A DNA stretch of 64,000 bases from an uncultured Alphaproteobacteria bacterium (GTDB taxonomy: Bacteria; Pseudomonadota; Alphaproteobacteria; UBA8366; GCA-2717185). The notes below the pieces were generated by a model. That model saw nothing but the letters and a program-made list of their open reading frames with translations. It did not search any database and had not been told where the DNA came from. The position numbers and the translations under genes were made by a program. The DNA lies in assembly GCA_943788635.1 (NCBI GenBank), contig CALSRA010000024.1, positions 50,182-114,181 of the forward strand, given 5' to 3'. This document shows positions 1-10,091 of this stretch, piece by piece. Position 1 is the first letter of the stretch; each line of letters opens with the position of its first letter.

Positions 1-900
1 GCAAAGGCGATGGATGCGCCGCTCTACAGGCTGCTCGGTGGCCCGGCGCATGACACCCTGCCCGTCTACAATACCTGCGCCAGCGACGGCTATAACTTCC
101 AGGCCAACGTAAGCGGCGACAGCCGGGCGGCCGGCGAAGGCGAGGATGATCTGGCGCGGCAGGTGAGTGACCCGGGCGGGCTCGCGCGATCGCTCCTGGC
201 AGACGGAATTACCGGCATGAAAATATGGCCGTTCGACCGTTTCGCCGCGCGCCATGACGGTTGGCAGATTGACCGCGCCGATCTTGAGGAAGCGACCGCT
301 ATCGTCGCCGCAATCCGGGATGCCGTCGGCAACGACATCGAAATCATGCTGGAATATCATGGACTCTGGCGCCTTTCCGCCGCGCTCGACATTGCTAAAT
401 CACTCGAACCCTACCGGGTTTTCTGGCACGAAGACCCGATTGGCCTCGACCATATTACCGATCTCGTCCGTTACCGGCAGGAAACCGGTGGCCGCGTCGC
501 GGCGAGCGAGAATTTGGGCACGACACGATGGCTGAGAGATGCGCTGACAGCGGGCGCTGTCGACGTGGTGCAATTCGACATGGGCTGGGTTGGCGGCCTT
601 TCCGAAGGACGCCGCATCGCCGCCATGGCCGAAGCCTTCGACAGGCCGATCGCACCACATGACTGCGTCGGCCCGATCCTGTTTGCAACCGACTGTCACC
701 TCGCCTTTGCCAGCCCGAACACGCTGACGCAGGAAATCGTGCGCGCCTATCTGTCCGGCTGGTATGCCGATATCGCAGATGGCCTGCCCACCGTATCGAA
801 TGGCCGCCTCGGTCTGCCCGGCGGTCCCGGCCACGGTGCCGAACTTCGTCCCGATTTCCTGGATGGGGACGGTATCACCCGTCAGGCGAGTCGCCTCTGA
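1..900 (+). CDS. Enolase-superfamily (mandelate racemase-like) protein, 5' truncated by window edge
   Basis: The reading frame is already open at base 1, so the N-terminal capping domain is mostly outside the window; the Met at base 10 is internal. What remains is the C-terminal TIM-barrel of a mandelate racemase / muconate lactonizing enzyme-type protein. I see a KIW lysine motif, three candidate acidic metal ligands in the usual order (MLEYHG, WHEDP, ASENLG) and a late APHDC histidine motif. Such enzymes abstract a proton next to a carboxylate, usually as sugar-acid dehydratases or racemases, with Mg2+. The substrate cannot be told from this fragment. It lies on the same strand as dprA but 97 bases away and is unrelated in role. 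Confidence 0.85.
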   Translation, partial: AKAMDAPLYRLLGGPAHDTLPVYNTCASDGYNFQANVSGDSRAAGEGEDDLARQVSDPGGLARSLLADGITGMKIWPFDRFAARHDGWQIDRADLEEATAIVAAIRDAVGNDIEIMLEYHGLWRLSAALDIAKSLEPYRVFWHEDPIGLDHITDLVRYRQETGGRVAASENLGTTRWLRDALTAGAVDVVQFDMGWVGGLSEGRRIAAMAEAFDRPIAPHDCVGPILFATDCHLAFASPNTLTQEIVRAYLSGWYADIADGLPTVSNGRLGLPGGPGHGAELRPDFLDGDGITRQASRL

Positions 901-997
901 CGCCTCCCTCAGGCGCCGAACCTCACTTAGAGGCGTATTAAAAAAAGAAACTCGTTCCCCGGTTGACGGCGACACCTGTCCTGGGACATTTTGGGGT

Positions 998-2125
998 ATG
1001 AACCGAATTTCGCCGCCGCTCCCGCTTCGCGAACGCATCGACCGGCTTCGACTGATCCGTTCCGAAAACATCGGTCCGGTCTCGTTTCGGCAATTGCTGA
1101 ACCGTTACGGCGCGGCAACCACAGCGCTGGACGCCCTCCCCGACCTTGCCCGGCGCGGCGGGAGACGCAAGGCATTGCGAATCGCGACAGTGGCCAATGC
1201 CGAACAGGAAATGGAAGCGGTTGTCGCCCTTGGTGGACGACACATCTTTATCGGCGAACCGGACTATCCGCTCCCATTGGCGCAAATTTCCGATGCCCCA
1301 CCGGCGCTGTCGCTGCTGGGGCGCAGCGACATGCTGGCCAAACCCACAATCGGTATTGTCGGTGCCCGAAATGCATCCACCAATGGCAAACGCTTTGCCG
1401 AGGCCCTGGCCAGAACATTGGCAAAAGGTGGCATTGTTGTCGCTTCCGGACTTGCCAGGGGAATCGATGCGGCCGCGCACACGGGTGCACTTGCCGGCGA
1501 CACAGTGGCCGTCGTCGCCGGGGGTGCGGATGTCATCTATCCGAAAGAAAATACGACACTTTATGAGTCCATCCGCGAACATGGTGCAATCTTGTCCGAA
1601 ATGCCGCCCGGCACGGAGCCAACGGCGCGCCATTTCCCAAACCGCAACCGCATCATTTCCGGCCTATCGCTGGGGGTCGTCGTGGTCGAGGCCGCATTGC
1701 GATCCGGGTCGCTGATTACCGCGCAGCAGGCAGGCGAACAAGGGCGCGAGGTCTTCGCCGTGCCGGGTTTCCCACTGGACCCGCGCGCCCGAGGCACCAA
1801 CGACCTGATCCGCAATGGTGCAACGCTGATCGAAAGTGCCGACGACATACTTGAGTCCATCCACAGCGGGTCGGATTCCGGCCTGTTCGAACCGCCGGAA
1901 ACCACCTTCCGGGGCGCCTGCGCCGACGAAACGGAAACAACAGAACTGGCGACTGCGCGTCACCGCCTTCTTGAATGCCTCGGTTATGCACCGGTTACCG
2001 TCGATGCGCTGGTCCGGGATGCCTATTTATCGCCGGCGACGGTGTGGTTGGTACTGCTGGAACTGGAAATCGCTGGACGTATCGAACGACGTCCCGGGAA
2101 CCAGGTCGTTCTGGTTGAACCTTGA
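998..2125 (+). CDS. dprA: DNA-processing protein DprA
   Basis: DprA binds incoming single-stranded DNA and loads RecA during transformation; in non-competent bacteria its role is less clear. The protein is 375 residues from the ATG at 998; the frame is open further upstream but the family N-terminus (helix-hairpin-helix-like region) begins about here. A Rossmann-like core begins near residue 115, with GIVGARNAS, SGLARGIDAAAH and FPNRNRIISG motifs typical of the family, and a C-terminal winged-helix domain occupies roughly residues 310-372. It precedes topA and rnr, the usual alphaproteobacterial order. The gene is intact. Confidence 0.95.
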   Translation: MNRISPPLPLRERIDRLRLIRSENIGPVSFRQLLNRYGAATTALDALPDLARRGGRRKALRIATVANAEQEMEAVVALGGRHIFIGEPDYPLPLAQISDAPPALSLLGRSDMLAKPTIGIVGARNASTNGKRFAEALARTLAKGGIVVASGLARGIDAAAHTGALAGDTVAVVAGGADVIYPKENTTLYESIREHGAILSEMPPGTEPTARHFPNRNRIISGLSLGVVVVEAALRSGSLITAQQAGEQGREVFAVPGFPLDPRARGTNDLIRNGATLIESADDILESIHSGSDSGLFEPPETTFRGACADETETTELATARHRLLECLGYAPVTVDALVRDAYLSPATVWLVLLELEIAGRIERRPGNQVVLVEP

Positions 2126-2401
2126 CACCGCACCGAACCGGCACAATTTGACCTGCCTCACGGGACATTGATTGGACCCGACTAAAAATAACCACGAAAC
2201 GTTTCCAACTTTCCAACAAAATTAAAATACCGTATGTCGTATGTCCTGTTTCAAAACACGCAGAATTTGCCACAGAGTGTTGACGGCAACCCGCTTCGAT
2301 GCGATGTGTGACCGTCGGCACTGCGAATTAGGTAACGATTGGCCTTTATCACTTCTGGTTAATTCACCCCGTCGAATACACAGCAAAGTCCGGTTATCAG
2401 T

Positions 2402-5095
2402 ATGAATGTCGTAGTCGTTGAATCGCCCGCCAAAGCGAAAACCATAAACAAGTACCTCGGATCCGATTTCCGGGTGCTCGCCAGCTATGGCCATGTCCGC
2501 GACCTGCCGCCGAAAGACGGCTCGGTGCTGCCTGACGACGACTTTTCGATGATCTGGCAGATCGATTCCAAATCGAACAAGCATGTCGACGATATTGCCA
2601 AAGCCCTGAAGGGCGCGGACCATTTGTATCTCGCGACGGATCCGGATCGTGAAGGGGAAGCGATTTCGTGGCATGTCCAGGAATTGCTGGCGGACCGCAA
2701 GGTGCTGGAAGGCGTTGACGTAAAACGCGTCGTCTTCCATGAAATCACCAAGGATGCGGTACTGGCCGCGATGGCGAACCCGCGCGAACTCAATCGCGAA
2801 CTGATCGATGCCTATCTGGCGCGTCGTGCCCTGGATTATCTGGTTGGCTTTACCCTTTCGCCGGTGCTGTGGCGCAAACTGCCCGGTTCCCGCTCCGCCG
2901 GCCGCGTGCAATCCGTTGCGCTGCGACTGATCTGTGAGCGCGAAAGCGAGATCGAGGCATTCCGCGCCGATGAATTCTGGACACTCGACGTTCGGCTGAA
3001 ATCACCGGCCGGCGCCGATTTCGCCGCCCGCCTTACCCATCTTGATGGCAACCGGCTCGCGAAGCTTGATCTCGGCAATGAAGAAGCGGCGCAACGCGCA
3101 GTCGAAGCCGTAAAATCGCGGCAGTTCAGTGTCGCCAACATTGATAACAAGGTCGTTCGCCGCAACCCGGCACCGCCCTTCACGACCTCGACCCTGCAAC
3201 AGGAAGCCAGCCGAAAGCTGGGATTCGGCACCAGCCGCACCATGCAATTGGCACAGCGGCTGTATGAAGGTATCGAAATCGACGGCGAAACGGTCGGTCT
3301 CATTTCCTATATGCGAACGGACAGCGTGACGCTGAGCGGCGAAGCCATCGGCGCATCGCGCAAACTGATCGCACAGGATTACGGCGACGCCTACGTTCCG
3401 GAAAAACCCCGCGTTTACAAAACTAAAGCCAAGAATGCTCAGGAAGCACATGAAGCTATCCGACCGACCGACATGTTCCGTCGGCCGGCGCAAATGGCCA
3501 AGATTCTCGATGAAGCGCAGCTCAAGCTTTACGAATTGATCTGGAAACGCACGATCGCCAGCAGCATGGAAAGCGCCGTGCTGGATCAGATGGCTGTCGA
3601 TATCACCTCGCCCGACAAGGCGGTCACACTGCGCGCCAATGGCAGCGTCGTGAAGTTTGACGGTTTCTATACGCTGTACCGCGAAGGTCAGGACGATACG
3701 GACAGCAGCGACGAGAACGACCGCCGCCTGCCGCCGTTGAAACAGGGCGATGCGACCGCACTGAACACCGTTACCCCGGAACAGCACTTCACGCAGCCGC
3801 CGCCACGCTTTACCGAAGCGAGCCTGGTGAAGAAAATGGAAGAGCTTGGCATCGGCCGGCCCTCCACCTACGCATCGATTCTGAAAGTGTTGCAGGATCG
3901 TAATTATGTCGTGCTGGAAAAACGGCGCTTCGAACCCGAAGACCGTGGCCGGCTGGTTACCGCCTTCCTGTCCAGTTTCTTCCAGCGCTATGTTGAATAT
4001 GATTTCACGGCCGACATGGAAGAACGGCTCGACGATGTGTCGGACGGGCGGCTCGACTGGAAAAAGGTGCTCCGCGATTTCTGGGAAGCGTTCTCCAAAT
4101 CAGTCGAGGGGACGACGGAGCTGTCCATCACCCAGGTGCTGGATGCGCTGGACGAAGACCTCGGCCCGCATTTCTTTCCGGCGGATGAAAACGGCGATGA
4201 TACCGCAGCGCGGATGTGCCCGGCCTGCAAGGCGGGGCGGCTCAGTCTGAAACTTGGGAAATTCGGTGCGTTCATCGGCTGCGCCAACTATCCCGAATGC
4301 AAATACACCCGCCGTTTTGGCGAATCCGGTGATGAAGACGACGAGTTGGCCAAGGGCCCGGTCGTGCTTGGACAGGATCCGGAATCCGGGCTTGATGTTT
4401 CCATGCGCAAGGGGCCTTACGGCGTCTATGTGCAACTCGGCGAACAGGCGGAAAAGGAAAAGGGCAAGAAGGCTCCGCCCAAACCCAAACGCGCCTCGCT
4501 GACCAAGGAAATGGTACCGGATACGGTCACCCTGGAATCCGCGCTGAAACTGCTGTCCCTGCCGCGCGATGTCGGCCCGGACCCGGAAACCGGCGAGATG
4601 ATCACGGCAGGCTTGGGCCGCTTCGGCCCCTATCTGAAGCTTGGGCCGAAATATGCGTCGCTCAAGGGCGATGACGACGTGCTGACCATCGGCCTCAATC
4701 GCGCCGTGGTCGTCATGGCCGAAGCCAAAACACGCAGTTCCGGGCGTGAATTGGGCGAATTTGAAGATAAGCCCGTGACCGTACGCAAGGGCCGTTTCGG
4801 CGCCTATGTGAAATGCGGCAAGATTAACGCAACCATCCCCGGTGATACCGAAATGGATGCGATCACGCTGGAGCAGGCGATTGAACTGATCAAGGCCCGG
4901 GCAGCGAAAGCACCGGCGAAAGCCAAGGCCAAGCCGAAAAAGAAAGCCGCCGCGAAGAAGCCGGCGGCGAAAAAGACGGCTGCAAAGAAGCCGGCAGCGA
5001 AGAAAGCAGCCACGAAGAAGACCATGGCAAAGAAAACCGCTGCCAAAAAGGCGCCCGCAAAGAAGAAGGTTGCTGACCCGGCAACCGCTGAATAG
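2402..5095 (+). CDS. topA: DNA topoisomerase I
   Basis: Type IA topoisomerase that relaxes negative supercoils through a 5'-phosphotyrosine intermediate. At 897 residues it is full length. The TOPRIM domain opens the protein (VVESPAKAKT near residue 4, DPDREGEAI near 79), the active-site tyrosine is in SYMRTDS near residue 304, and a C4 zinc-ribbon (CPAC...CANYPEC) lies near residue 605, followed by further ribbon-like repeats with GRFGPYLK and GRFGAYVK. The last 55 or so residues are almost only lysine, alanine and proline, a histone H1-like tail seen in several alphaproteobacterial TopA proteins. Its stop codon overlaps the rnr start (TAGTG), so the two are probably translated together. Confidence 0.97.
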   Translation: MNVVVVESPAKAKTINKYLGSDFRVLASYGHVRDLPPKDGSVLPDDDFSMIWQIDSKSNKHVDDIAKALKGADHLYLATDPDREGEAISWHVQELLADRKVLEGVDVKRVVFHEITKDAVLAAMANPRELNRELIDAYLARRALDYLVGFTLSPVLWRKLPGSRSAGRVQSVALRLICERESEIEAFRADEFWTLDVRLKSPAGADFAARLTHLDGNRLAKLDLGNEEAAQRAVEAVKSRQFSVANIDNKVVRRNPAPPFTTSTLQQEASRKLGFGTSRTMQLAQRLYEGIEIDGETVGLISYMRTDSVTLSGEAIGASRKLIAQDYGDAYVPEKPRVYKTKAKNAQEAHEAIRPTDMFRRPAQMAKILDEAQLKLYELIWKRTIASSMESAVLDQMAVDITSPDKAVTLRANGSVVKFDGFYTLYREGQDDTDSSDENDRRLPPLKQGDATALNTVTPEQHFTQPPPRFTEASLVKKMEELGIGRPSTYASILKVLQDRNYVVLEKRRFEPEDRGRLVTAFLSSFFQRYVEYDFTADMEERLDDVSDGRLDWKKVLRDFWEAFSKSVEGTTELSITQVLDALDEDLGPHFFPADENGDDTAARMCPACKAGRLSLKLGKFGAFIGCANYPECKYTRRFGESGDEDDELAKGPVVLGQDPESGLDVSMRKGPYGVYVQLGEQAEKEKGKKAPPKPKRASLTKEMVPDTVTLESALKLLSLPRDVGPDPETGEMITAGLGRFGPYLKLGPKYASLKGDDDVLTIGLNRAVVVMAEAKTRSSGRELGEFEDKPVTVRKGRFGAYVKCGKINATIPGDTEMDAITLEQAIELIKARAAKAPAKAKAKPKKKAAAKKPAAKKTAAKKPAAKKAATKKTMAKKTAAKKAPAKKKVADPATAE

Positions 5096-7329
5096 TGGCC
5101 GGCCCGCGACCAACGCCAACAAAACGGCAGGTCCTCGACTTCATCAAGGAGAGCCCGACCCCTGTCGGCAAGCGCGAAATCGCACGCGCCTTCGGCCTTC
5201 GCGGCAGCGACAAGATCGCGCTGAAATCCCTTATCAGGGAACTGGAGAACGAAGGCCTTCTGGACCGTGGACGCAAGCGACGGGTCCGCCCGGCGGGCGC
5301 CCTGCCCCCGGTCCTGATCATCGATGTTGTGGATATCGACTCCGATGGCGAGGTCTTGTGCAAACCCGCGCGCTGGGAGGAAAAAGCACCGCCGCCGGTT
5401 ATCTACCTGCGGCAGGGAAAACGCCGGGGGCCTGCCCCGGGCAAGGGTGACCGGGTACTGGCCAATGTCCTGCGTGCCGGCAAGAATACCTATACCGCCG
5501 AAGCGATTCGCGTCCTGGGCAGCGGCCCGAAGGCTTTGCTTGGCATCTATGAACAACGCGGCACGAGTGGCGCTATCCGCCCGACCACCCGCGGTCGCGC
5601 CAGCGAATACGCTGTCGCGCCGGATGATCGCAATGGTGCGGTAAACGGCGAGGTCGTCGCCATCGAAATTCTGTCTTCCGGACGCGGTAGCGCGCGCGCC
5701 CGCGTGGTCGAACGAATCGGTCCGATCAACGATCCCCGGACCTATAGCCTGATTGCCATTCACAGCCGCGAAATCCCGACCGATTTCAGTCCCGATTCCC
5801 GCGCAGAAGCGGCGGCGGCCGGGCCGATCGGGCTCGACGACCGAACCGACCTCCGCGATATCCCGCTGGTGACCATCGACGGGGCGGATGCCCGGGACTT
5901 TGACGATGCTATCTGGGCCGAGCCGGACAAGGATGGCAAGGGCGGATGGCAGATCATTGTCGCCATCGCCGATGTCGCCGCCTATATCCGCCCCGGCGAA
6001 GCGCTGGACCGTGACGCCTACAAGCGCGGAACATCGGTCTATTTTCCGGATCGGGTTGTACCGATGCTGCCGGAGGAAATATCCAACGGTTGGTGCTCGC
6101 TATTGCCGAACGAGCCACGCCCCTGCCTTGCCGTCCGCATGACGATTGACGCGGAAGGCAACCTGCGCAAACACGTCTTCATGCGCGGCCTCATGCGTTC
6201 TGCCGCACGGCTGACCTATGAGCAGGTCCAGAAGGCGAAGGACGGCTTCCCGGACGACACGACCGGCCCGCTGTTGGATACAGTTATCGAGCCGTTATAC
6301 GGCGCCTACGCCGCCCTGCTGAACGCCCGCGAGAAGCGCGGCACGCTGGACCTGGATATTCCGGAACTGTCCATCGTCATCGGCGAGAACGGGCATGTCG
6401 CGCAAATCGAACCCCGCGCCCGGCTGGACAGTCACAAGTTGATCGAGGAATTCATGATCGCGGCCAATGTCGCGGCCGCGGAAAGCCTGGAATCAAAAGG
6501 CGCGCCCGTCATGTACCGGGCGCACGAAGCACCCTCTATGGAAAAACTGGAAGGGTTGCGGCAATCCCTCGCCGCGCTCGATTACAAGCTGGTCAAGGGC
6601 GCTGTCCGGCCGATCCATTTTTCGGGCATTCTGGAGCGGGCCGCTGGCGACGGCAATTCCAGGATCGTCAACGACCTGGTGCTGCGCAGCCAATCCAAGG
6701 CCATATACGGCCCGGAAAACCCGGGCCATTTCGGGCTCGCCCTGCAGCGCTACTGTCATTTCACATCGCCGATCAGGCGTTATCCCGACCTGCTGGTCCA
6801 TCGGGCACTGATTGCAGCGCACCAGTTGGGCGATGATGGTTTGCCGCCCGGCGACGGCGAACGATTCGATGAAATGGGTGAGACGCTTTCCCTTGCCGAG
6901 CGCCGCGCCGAAGCCGCCGAGCGCGAAGCCCGCGAACGATATGTCACCGCCTTCCTGTCCGACCGGATCGGCGCGGAATTTCCCGGGCGCATCAGCGGCG
7001 TCACCCGGTTCGGCCTCTTCGTCACCCTGGACAATATCGGCGCGGATGGGCTGATACCGATCAGCACCCTCCCCTCGGACTACTACGACCATGACGAGCC
7101 ACTGAACCGGCTGGTCGGTCGCGACTCCGGACAGATTTTTACCCTTGGCGAGTCTGTAACGGTTTCACTCAGCGAGGCGAATACGGATACGGGCGGGCTC
7201 GTGTTTGAAATGGTAACCGGCGGCACCAAGGGCACCGGTATACGATCACGACGTAAAGGTGCCCCCCGCCGCGGCAACCCCGGCAAGAAGCCGTCCCGCC
7301 GGAAAAAGCCAGGCACGTCGCGCCGCTAA
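5095..7329 (+). CDS. rnr: Ribonuclease R (3'-5' exoribonuclease)
   Basis: Processive 3'-5' exoribonuclease of the RNase II family that degrades structured RNA. It is 744 residues from a GTG start that shares one base with the topA stop. An N-terminal winged-helix region (residues 10-60) is followed by cold-shock-like domains, the RNB catalytic domain with the ARDFDDA acidic motif near residue 265 and the HFTSPIRRYPD motif near 560, and an S1 RNA-binding domain near 627-700. The C-terminus is a short Arg/Lys-rich tail. The order topA-rnr is common in this class. The gene is intact. Confidence 0.96.
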   Translation: MAGPRPTPTKRQVLDFIKESPTPVGKREIARAFGLRGSDKIALKSLIRELENEGLLDRGRKRRVRPAGALPPVLIIDVVDIDSDGEVLCKPARWEEKAPPPVIYLRQGKRRGPAPGKGDRVLANVLRAGKNTYTAEAIRVLGSGPKALLGIYEQRGTSGAIRPTTRGRASEYAVAPDDRNGAVNGEVVAIEILSSGRGSARARVVERIGPINDPRTYSLIAIHSREIPTDFSPDSRAEAAAAGPIGLDDRTDLRDIPLVTIDGADARDFDDAIWAEPDKDGKGGWQIIVAIADVAAYIRPGEALDRDAYKRGTSVYFPDRVVPMLPEEISNGWCSLLPNEPRPCLAVRMTIDAEGNLRKHVFMRGLMRSAARLTYEQVQKAKDGFPDDTTGPLLDTVIEPLYGAYAALLNAREKRGTLDLDIPELSIVIGENGHVAQIEPRARLDSHKLIEEFMIAANVAAAESLESKGAPVMYRAHEAPSMEKLEGLRQSLAALDYKLVKGAVRPIHFSGILERAAGDGNSRIVNDLVLRSQSKAIYGPENPGHFGLALQRYCHFTSPIRRYPDLLVHRALIAAHQLGDDGLPPGDGERFDEMGETLSLAERRAEAAEREARERYVTAFLSDRIGAEFPGRISGVTRFGLFVTLDNIGADGLIPISTLPSDYYDHDEPLNRLVGRDSGQIFTLGESVTVSLSEANTDTGGLVFEMVTGGTKGTGIRSRRKGAPRRGNPGKKPSRRKKPGTSRR

Positions 7330-7397
7330 TTCGCTATCCGGTAGTAATCTTGGGGTCCAGCGATTAGGTTTGCCGGGCTGTCACAATTACGAACACC

Positions 7398-9024
7398 ATG
7401 AACCAAACAGACCGGCACATCGCTTCGACGCGCCAGATACGGCGCGGCAATCACCACCGCGTCGCCATCGGCAGGGCGGGCGCGGGATTGCTGTTACTGC
7501 TGACAGCGGCCTGCGCCGGCGCACATACCCCTGATCCATCGAACAAGGCAGGATCAACAGGCGAGATCGCCCTGATGTTCGAAACCGTCCTCGAACACGT
7601 GAATGATATCCACATCAAACCGCACTCGGTCGATGACCTCACACTTGCCGGGCTAAAGCGTCTCGAGCGGATCGATCCCGCCGCATCGATTGAACGGCAT
7701 GGGGACGAGATCCAGCTGCTGATCAACGGCACAGCTATCAGCACGGCACGCGCCGGGACCGCCGATGATCCCGTCGGTTGGGCCGCAACCGTCGAACACC
7801 TGATTATCGAAGGGCGCAATGTCTCCGGCGCGCTACAGGCCACGGATAATGAAAAACTGTTCAAAACCGTGATCGACGGCATTGTTGGCGAACTTGATCG
7901 CTATTCCCGCTATGCCGACAGGAAAGCCGCGCGACAACAGCGGGAAGACCGGGAAGGGTTCGGCGGCGTCGGCATTTCCATCCTTGGTGACGAAGATGGT
8001 GCGCGTATTCAGCGGGTTACCAAAGATATGCCCGCAAATCGTAACGATGTCCGCGTCGGTGATATTATCACCGCAGCCGATGGCGACGCTCTGAAAGGCA
8101 TGCCGCTGGGCAAAATAGTCAGGCTGCTTGCGCGGCCCCGGTCGGAACCACCGTGACACCTTTCCCTGCGCCGCGACGGACAGGAAAGCCCACTGGTCCG
8201 AACCCTCGTACGGGCCCGGGTCATCCCGATTACCGTGTTTTTTGAAAACCACGGCAATATCGGATATCTGCGGATGAGCGGATTCAATCAGGACACCACC
8301 CGGGAACTCAGCGAAGGTATAGCGCGAAGCGCAACGCGAAATCGGCGCAAGGCTGAAGGGGGTCGTCATCGACCTGCGCGGCAATCCCGGCGGGTTGCTG
8401 GATCAGGCCGTCGATTCCGCCGATCTTTTCCTCGCTGGCGGCCGGATCAGTTCGACCCGGGGACGCCACCCCTCCGACAGCCAGCAGATATTTGATGCGA
8501 CCCATTCCACCATCGCCGATGGCATTCCGGTCGTCATGCTGCTTGATGGCGCGTCCGCGTCCGCATCCGAAGTTCCTGGCGGCCGCACTGCAGGACACCG
8601 GCCGCGCAGTGCTTGTCGGCAGCCGCAGCTTCGGCAAGGGCACCGTGCAAACCGTGTTGCAGATGCCGAATGCCGGTGAGCTGATTCTCACCTGGGCCCC
8701 GGCTTCTGTCGCCTTCCGGATATGTCCTGCACCGGCTTGGCGTGGTGCGCGACCGTATGCACCAGCAGCGCGGGATGATGAAAACGACGCCGATGCGATC
8801 CTGCAGCGAGCACTGGATGAAGGGTGAATCGCGGCGGCAGATCAGCATGCGACGGATGGTGGATGATAACGATCCCAAAGCGGTAAAGGCCGTGGCAGCG
8901 CTCTGCCCCTGGCAACCGCATAGCGGAAAGGACGTTGACATCGAAGTGGCGAAACGGCTTCTTGAAACGCCGGGCCCTCTATCAGAAGGCCCTCCGGACC
9001 ACGACGCTGAACGCCGGGAGCTGA
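7398..9024 (+). pseudogene. S41-family C-terminal processing protease (CtpA-like) lipoprotein, multiple frameshifts
   Basis: Joined across frames this reads as a carboxy-terminal processing protease: a lipoprotein-type signal (LLLLTAACAG near residue 35), a PDZ domain (VRVGDIITAADG), then the S41 core with VVIDLRGNPGG, the catalytic-serine motif DGASASASE and the catalytic-lysine motif SRSFGKGTVQT. The first frame stops at 8156 and the protein continues in other frames to a TGA at 9024. At least five indels are needed; two are clear extra C bases, near 8157 (before LSLRRDG) and near 8575 (before the AAALQDT helix). Both catalytic residues are still encoded. It is either a recent pseudogene or a real gene hidden by sequencing errors; neighbours are intact. 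Confidence 0.8.
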
Positions 9025-9029
9025 CCTCC

Positions 9030-9734
9030 ATGACAGATACATCCACTGACGCAACCCAAAAGAAACGCCCCGCACGCCCGCATGATTCCGCGAGCGTTGT
9101 CCTGCTGCGCGGTGCGCGACAGGAGCCGGAGGTTCTGCTGGGCAGGCGGCGACTGAATGCACGGTTCATGCCCGGGGTCTATGTATTCCCCGGCGGGCGG
9201 GTTGATCCGACGGATGCCGCCCATGGCGCCGCATTCCCGCTGCGGGATGACGTTATGACCCAGATGGGCCGCCACTGCCCGCCACGGCGCGCCACGGCGC
9301 TCGCCTGGGCAGCGCTGCGGGAAACCTGGGAAGAAACCGGCCTGCTGATCGGCGAACCGGGCGATATCAGCGATTCCGACGCTTCCCCGCTGCATGCGGC
9401 ATATGCGGAGGCGAATCTGCGGCCTGCCGCGGGGCGGCTGGATTATATCCTGCGCGCGATCACCCCGACGCGCAGCCCGATCCGGTTCAATACGCGCTTT
9501 TTTCTGGCCGATGCGGAAACGACCAGCGGCACGCTGCAGCACACGACCGAGCTGGAAGACATCGGCTGGCGTTCCGCCGCAGAGGCGCTGGACACCCTGG
9601 AGCTGATGACCGTGACACGGCTGGCGCTCGACGAGGCCGTGAAATTGTGGCGGGAAAACCCGGCACCGGACCCGAACCGGCCGGTAAAACGCCTCTTCAA
9701 TCGCCGCAGCACCCGAATGATCACGACCGAATAG
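9030..9734 (+). CDS. Nudix hydrolase
   Basis: Hydrolyses nucleoside diphosphates linked to another moiety; the substrate is unknown. The 234-residue protein starts at the ATG at 9030, six bases after the end of the protease frame; the frame is open further upstream only because of the disrupted gene before it. It has a VFPGGRVD motif near residue 55 and the Nudix helix core [10 protein letters not shown] near residue 98. The long insertion between the two elements resembles the CoA-pyrophosphatase / NUDT19-like group often found next to rpmG in alphaproteobacteria. That group assignment is inference. Confidence 0.88.
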   Translation: MTDTSTDATQKKRPARPHDSASVVLLRGARQEPEVLLGRRRLNARFMPGVYVFPGGRVDPTDAAHGAAFPLRDDVMTQMGRHCPPRRATALAWAALRETWEETGLLIGEPGDISDSDASPLHAAYAEANLRPAAGRLDYILRAITPTRSPIRFNTRFFLADAETTSGTLQHTTELEDIGWRSAAEALDTLELMTVTRLALDEAVKLWRENPAPDPNRPVKRLFNRRSTRMITTE

Positions 9735-9801
9735 GCTTGACTTGATACCCGCGGCGGCTAATGTGCCGCCCCAAGCGATTGCAAGCAGTGGAACATCGAT
9801 T

Positions 9802-9969
9802 ATGGCCAAAGCAAACACGATTCAGATCAAGATGATCAGCTCCGCGGATACGGGTTACTACTATGTGACCAAGAAGAACCCGCGGACGCAGACCGAAAAG
9901 ATGGAAATGCGTAAGTACGATCCGGTCGTGCGCAAGCACGTTACCTTCAAGGAAGGCCGTATCAAGTAG
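9802..9969 (+). CDS. rpmG: 50S ribosomal protein L33
   Basis: Small structural protein of the large ribosomal subunit. The 55-residue sequence starts [14 protein letters not shown] and ends with the typical [11 protein letters not shown]. The variant lacks the CxxC pairs, i.e. the zinc-free form. The start at 9802 gives the family's usual length. A strong hairpin terminator lies about 50 bases downstream. Confidence 0.97.
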   Translation: MAKANTIQIKMISSADTGYYYVTKKNPRTQTEKMEMRKYDPVVRKHVTFKEGRIK

Positions 9970-10018
9970 TCAGCAGGTTTCCAGCCGATACCGTATCCAG
10001 GGATATCCGGGATGCAAA

Positions 10019-10046
10019 AAAGCCGCACTCAATCGGGTGCGGCTTT
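10019..10046. terminator. Hairpin terminator between rpmG and pleD
   Basis: A ten-base perfect stem (AAAGCCGCAC paired with GTGCGGCTTT) around an eight-base loop lies between the convergent rpmG and pleD genes. The A-rich 5' flank and T-rich 3' end make it usable from both strands. Confidence 0.8.
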
Positions 10047-10091
10047 GCGATTCAGGGCGCCAAACACCCAATTAGCACGGCTTAAACGGGT

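Noticed and set aside
4100..5122. 340-residue minus-strand frame antisense to topA
   Set aside because: Rich in Arg, Leu and Phe, mirroring the Lys/Ala tail of TopA; no motif, no ribosome site.
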